Shown here: positions 14,015 through 15,186 of the stretch, piece after piece
Layout of the letters: every line of letters begins with the position of its first letter
Position numbering within the stretch: the stretch's first letter is position 1
Assembly: GCA_936943315.1 (NCBI GenBank)
Contig: CAKZJM010000276.1
Coordinates: forward strand, 1 to 15,186
Source: an uncultured Methylophilus sp.
GTDB lineage: Bacteria > Pseudomonadota > Gammaproteobacteria > Burkholderiales > Methylophilaceae
Length of the DNA: 15,186 nucleotides
Direction of reading: 5' to 3'
Made by a program: the position numbers and the translations under genes
Notes under the pieces: generated by a model
Databases searched by the model: none
What the model saw: the letters and a program-made list of their open reading frames with translations, nothing else
Told to the model about the DNA's origin: nothing

Positions 14015-15186
14015 GTGATTGTTTCCTGGTTTAAAAAACTGATTCCTGGCCTGGTGTTTGCCATCCTGTTTTCAGCCTTGCATTTTGGCTTGTGGGCGCT
14101 AACCAACCGGGCTTTGCCGCTGATTAACGTGAAACCTGCCATTAACGGCTTTGCGTATACGGGTTACAGAGCCAACCAAAGTCCATTGGAAGGCCAGCAT
14201 CCAAGTACGGCGGAGCTGGCGCAAGATCTGGACTTGCTGAGCAAGCATACGCGTCATATCCGTATGTATTCGTCATTGGATTTGAATGAAGTCATTCCCC
14301 TCGCGGCCAGACGGAATATGAACGTGATTGCCGGGGCCTGGATTGATACCGACAACATGAAAAATACGCGTGAGGTGTCCGCGTTGCTCGAAAAGCTGGA
14401 AAACTACAGCAATATTGACCGAGTGATTGTGGGTAACGAAGCCTTGCTACGTAATGATTTGCCGGTAAAGGCCCTGATTGGCTATCTGGACTTTGTGCGC
14501 GAGCATAGCAATGTGCCAGTCTCTACCGCTGAGCCGTGGCATGTCTGGCTCAAGAATCCTGAGCTGGTCAAGCATGTGGATTACATTGCAGTCCACTTGT
14601 TGCCTTACCACGAAGGCGTGCCGGTTGAAAAAGCCGTGCAATATACGATAGAGCGCTACAACCAGCTCATGCAGGCTTATCCGCGCAAGAAAATTGTGAT
14701 TACCGAGGTGGGTTGGCCCAGCCGCGGCCCGGCCATTGGCGCTTCTGTTGCAAGTGAAGTAAACCAGGCGCGTTTTATACGGGAGTTTTTGGCACGCAAC
14801 GCTATCGAAGACCTCGATTTTTACTTGATGGAAGCGTTTGACCAGCCGTGGAAAGTGGCGCTGGAAGGCTGGGCGGGGGCGTATTGGGGCATGTATAACG
14901 CCGACCGTCACCAGAAGTATTCCTTGCAGGGCGCTGTACCGCCAAGTACGCGCTGGATCGCCAAGGCGACCTGGTCTACCGTGCTGGCGTTTATTCCGCT
15001 GATGCTGATCGCATGGCGTTTCAAACATTGGGGCATCGGTGGCGTGCTGTCGATGGCGGTGTTGTTCCAGGCATGTATTACCACGCTAACCATCGCCTGG
15101 AACCTGCCCGGTGACTACTACTACACCATCCGTGACTTTGTGGTGCTCATTGGCCTGATTTTAGGGATTGCGCTGACCTCCATGGT
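14015..15186 (+). CDS. Second membrane-anchored GH17 protein (partial; likely GH17-glycosyltransferase fusion)
   Basis: 390 codons are open from the GTG at 14015 to the window end without a stop. An in-frame TGA at 14009-14011 excludes an earlier start, and the protein begins MIVSWFKKLIPGLVF. A membrane segment (about 8-28) is followed by a GH17 domain (about 40-310) with IVGNEALLR (acid/base E142) and VITEVGWPSRGP (nucleophile E231), then EAFDQPWK, and at least two membrane segments from about 315. Related proteins continue into a family 2 glycosyltransferase, forming a synthase that both makes and remodels beta-glucan (NdvB/NdvC-like systems; established for the family). Here that part, if present, is beyond the window. 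Same strand and close spacing to the preceding GH17 gene suggest an operon; the two catalytic domains are clearly paralogous. Confidence 0.87.
   Translation, partial: MIVSWFKKLIPGLVFAILFSALHFGLWALTNRALPLINVKPAINGFAYTGYRANQSPLEGQHPSTAELAQDLDLLSKHTRHIRMYSSLDLNEVIPLAARRNMNVIAGAWIDTDNMKNTREVSALLEKLENYSNIDRVIVGNEALLRNDLPVKALIGYLDFVREHSNVPVSTAEPWHVWLKNPELVKHVDYIAVHLLPYHEGVPVEKAVQYTIERYNQLMQAYPRKKIVITEVGWPSRGPAIGASVASEVNQARFIREFLARNAIEDLDFYLMEAFDQPWKVALEGWAGAYWGMYNADRHQKYSLQGAVPPSTRWIAKATWSTVLAFIPLMLIAWRFKHWGIGGVLSMAVLFQACITTLTIAWNLPGDYYYTIRDFVVLIGLILGIALTSM

Noticed and set aside
14447..15028. 193-residue minus-strand frame near the end
   Set aside because: It lies opposite the second GH17 domain, which has catalytic motifs in the plus frame.
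1..15186. CRISPR arrays, rRNA or tRNA genes, insertion sequences, integrases
   Set aside because: No regularly spaced repeats, no recognisable tRNA cloverleaf or rRNA sequence, and no transposase or recombinase motifs were found in any frame I read.

Overview
The window looks like a chromosomal segment of a betaproteobacterium, most probably a methylotroph of the Methylophilaceae (Methylophilus/Methylovorus/Methylobacillus type). This is inferred from three things: a bacterial sucrose-phosphate synthase, a birA-coaX-SPOR gene order, and two membrane-anchored GH17 beta-glucan enzymes like those known in Methylobacillus and pseudomonads. The housekeeping genes have moderate GC. One block (about 1.93-4.4 kb) is clearly AT-richer: two 60-base lines that I counted in it had 27-30% GC, against 57% in a line of lpdA.

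Layout. 1-1032 (-) is the N-terminal part of sucrose-phosphate synthase, cut by the window edge. A gene-poor stretch (1033-1371) follows and contains an intrinsic terminator. Then, all on the minus strand and reading from 6356 down to 1372, comes a closely packed series: glnS, an easily missed 58-codon ORF, a zeta-toxin-like kinase, a small putative antitoxin, a DUF262 protein, a HEPN-motif protein and a flavin reductase. The junctions are tight: TAATG between glnS and the small ORF, ATGA between the small ORF and zeta, ATGA between zeta and the putative antitoxin, 16 bases between DUF262 and HEPN, and an overlap of HEPN with the flavin reductase start. The middle five genes look like an acquired defence/toxin module placed directly behind an essential tRNA synthetase gene, with a hairpin repeat matching ATTCCC-N8-GGGAAT inside the first small ORF.

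On the plus strand, 6515-9124 holds birA, coaX (ATGA overlap) and a SPOR-domain membrane protein, ended by a strong bidirectional terminator. Convergent to it lie a lipoprotein gene (9181-9750, -), an lpdA with a fused lipoyl domain (9860-11635, -) that has no E1/E2 gene beside it, and a small secreted protein (11713-12183, -).

Diverging from these, 12390 to the end carries two consecutive GH17-type membrane-anchored glucan enzymes. The second runs off the window and probably continues into a glycosyltransferase or further membrane domain. With sucrose-phosphate synthase at the other end, the window carries two carbohydrate functions (compatible-solute sucrose, and periplasmic or exported beta-glucan) around a core of translation and cofactor genes.

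The most unusual part is the minus-strand module behind glnS: a stand-alone DUF262 NTPase-like protein (no DUF1524 nuclease half) paired with a protein carrying an R-x4-H HEPN motif, next to a zeta/antitoxin-like pair that appears translationally coupled to glnS through a 58-codon ORF running through a repeat.
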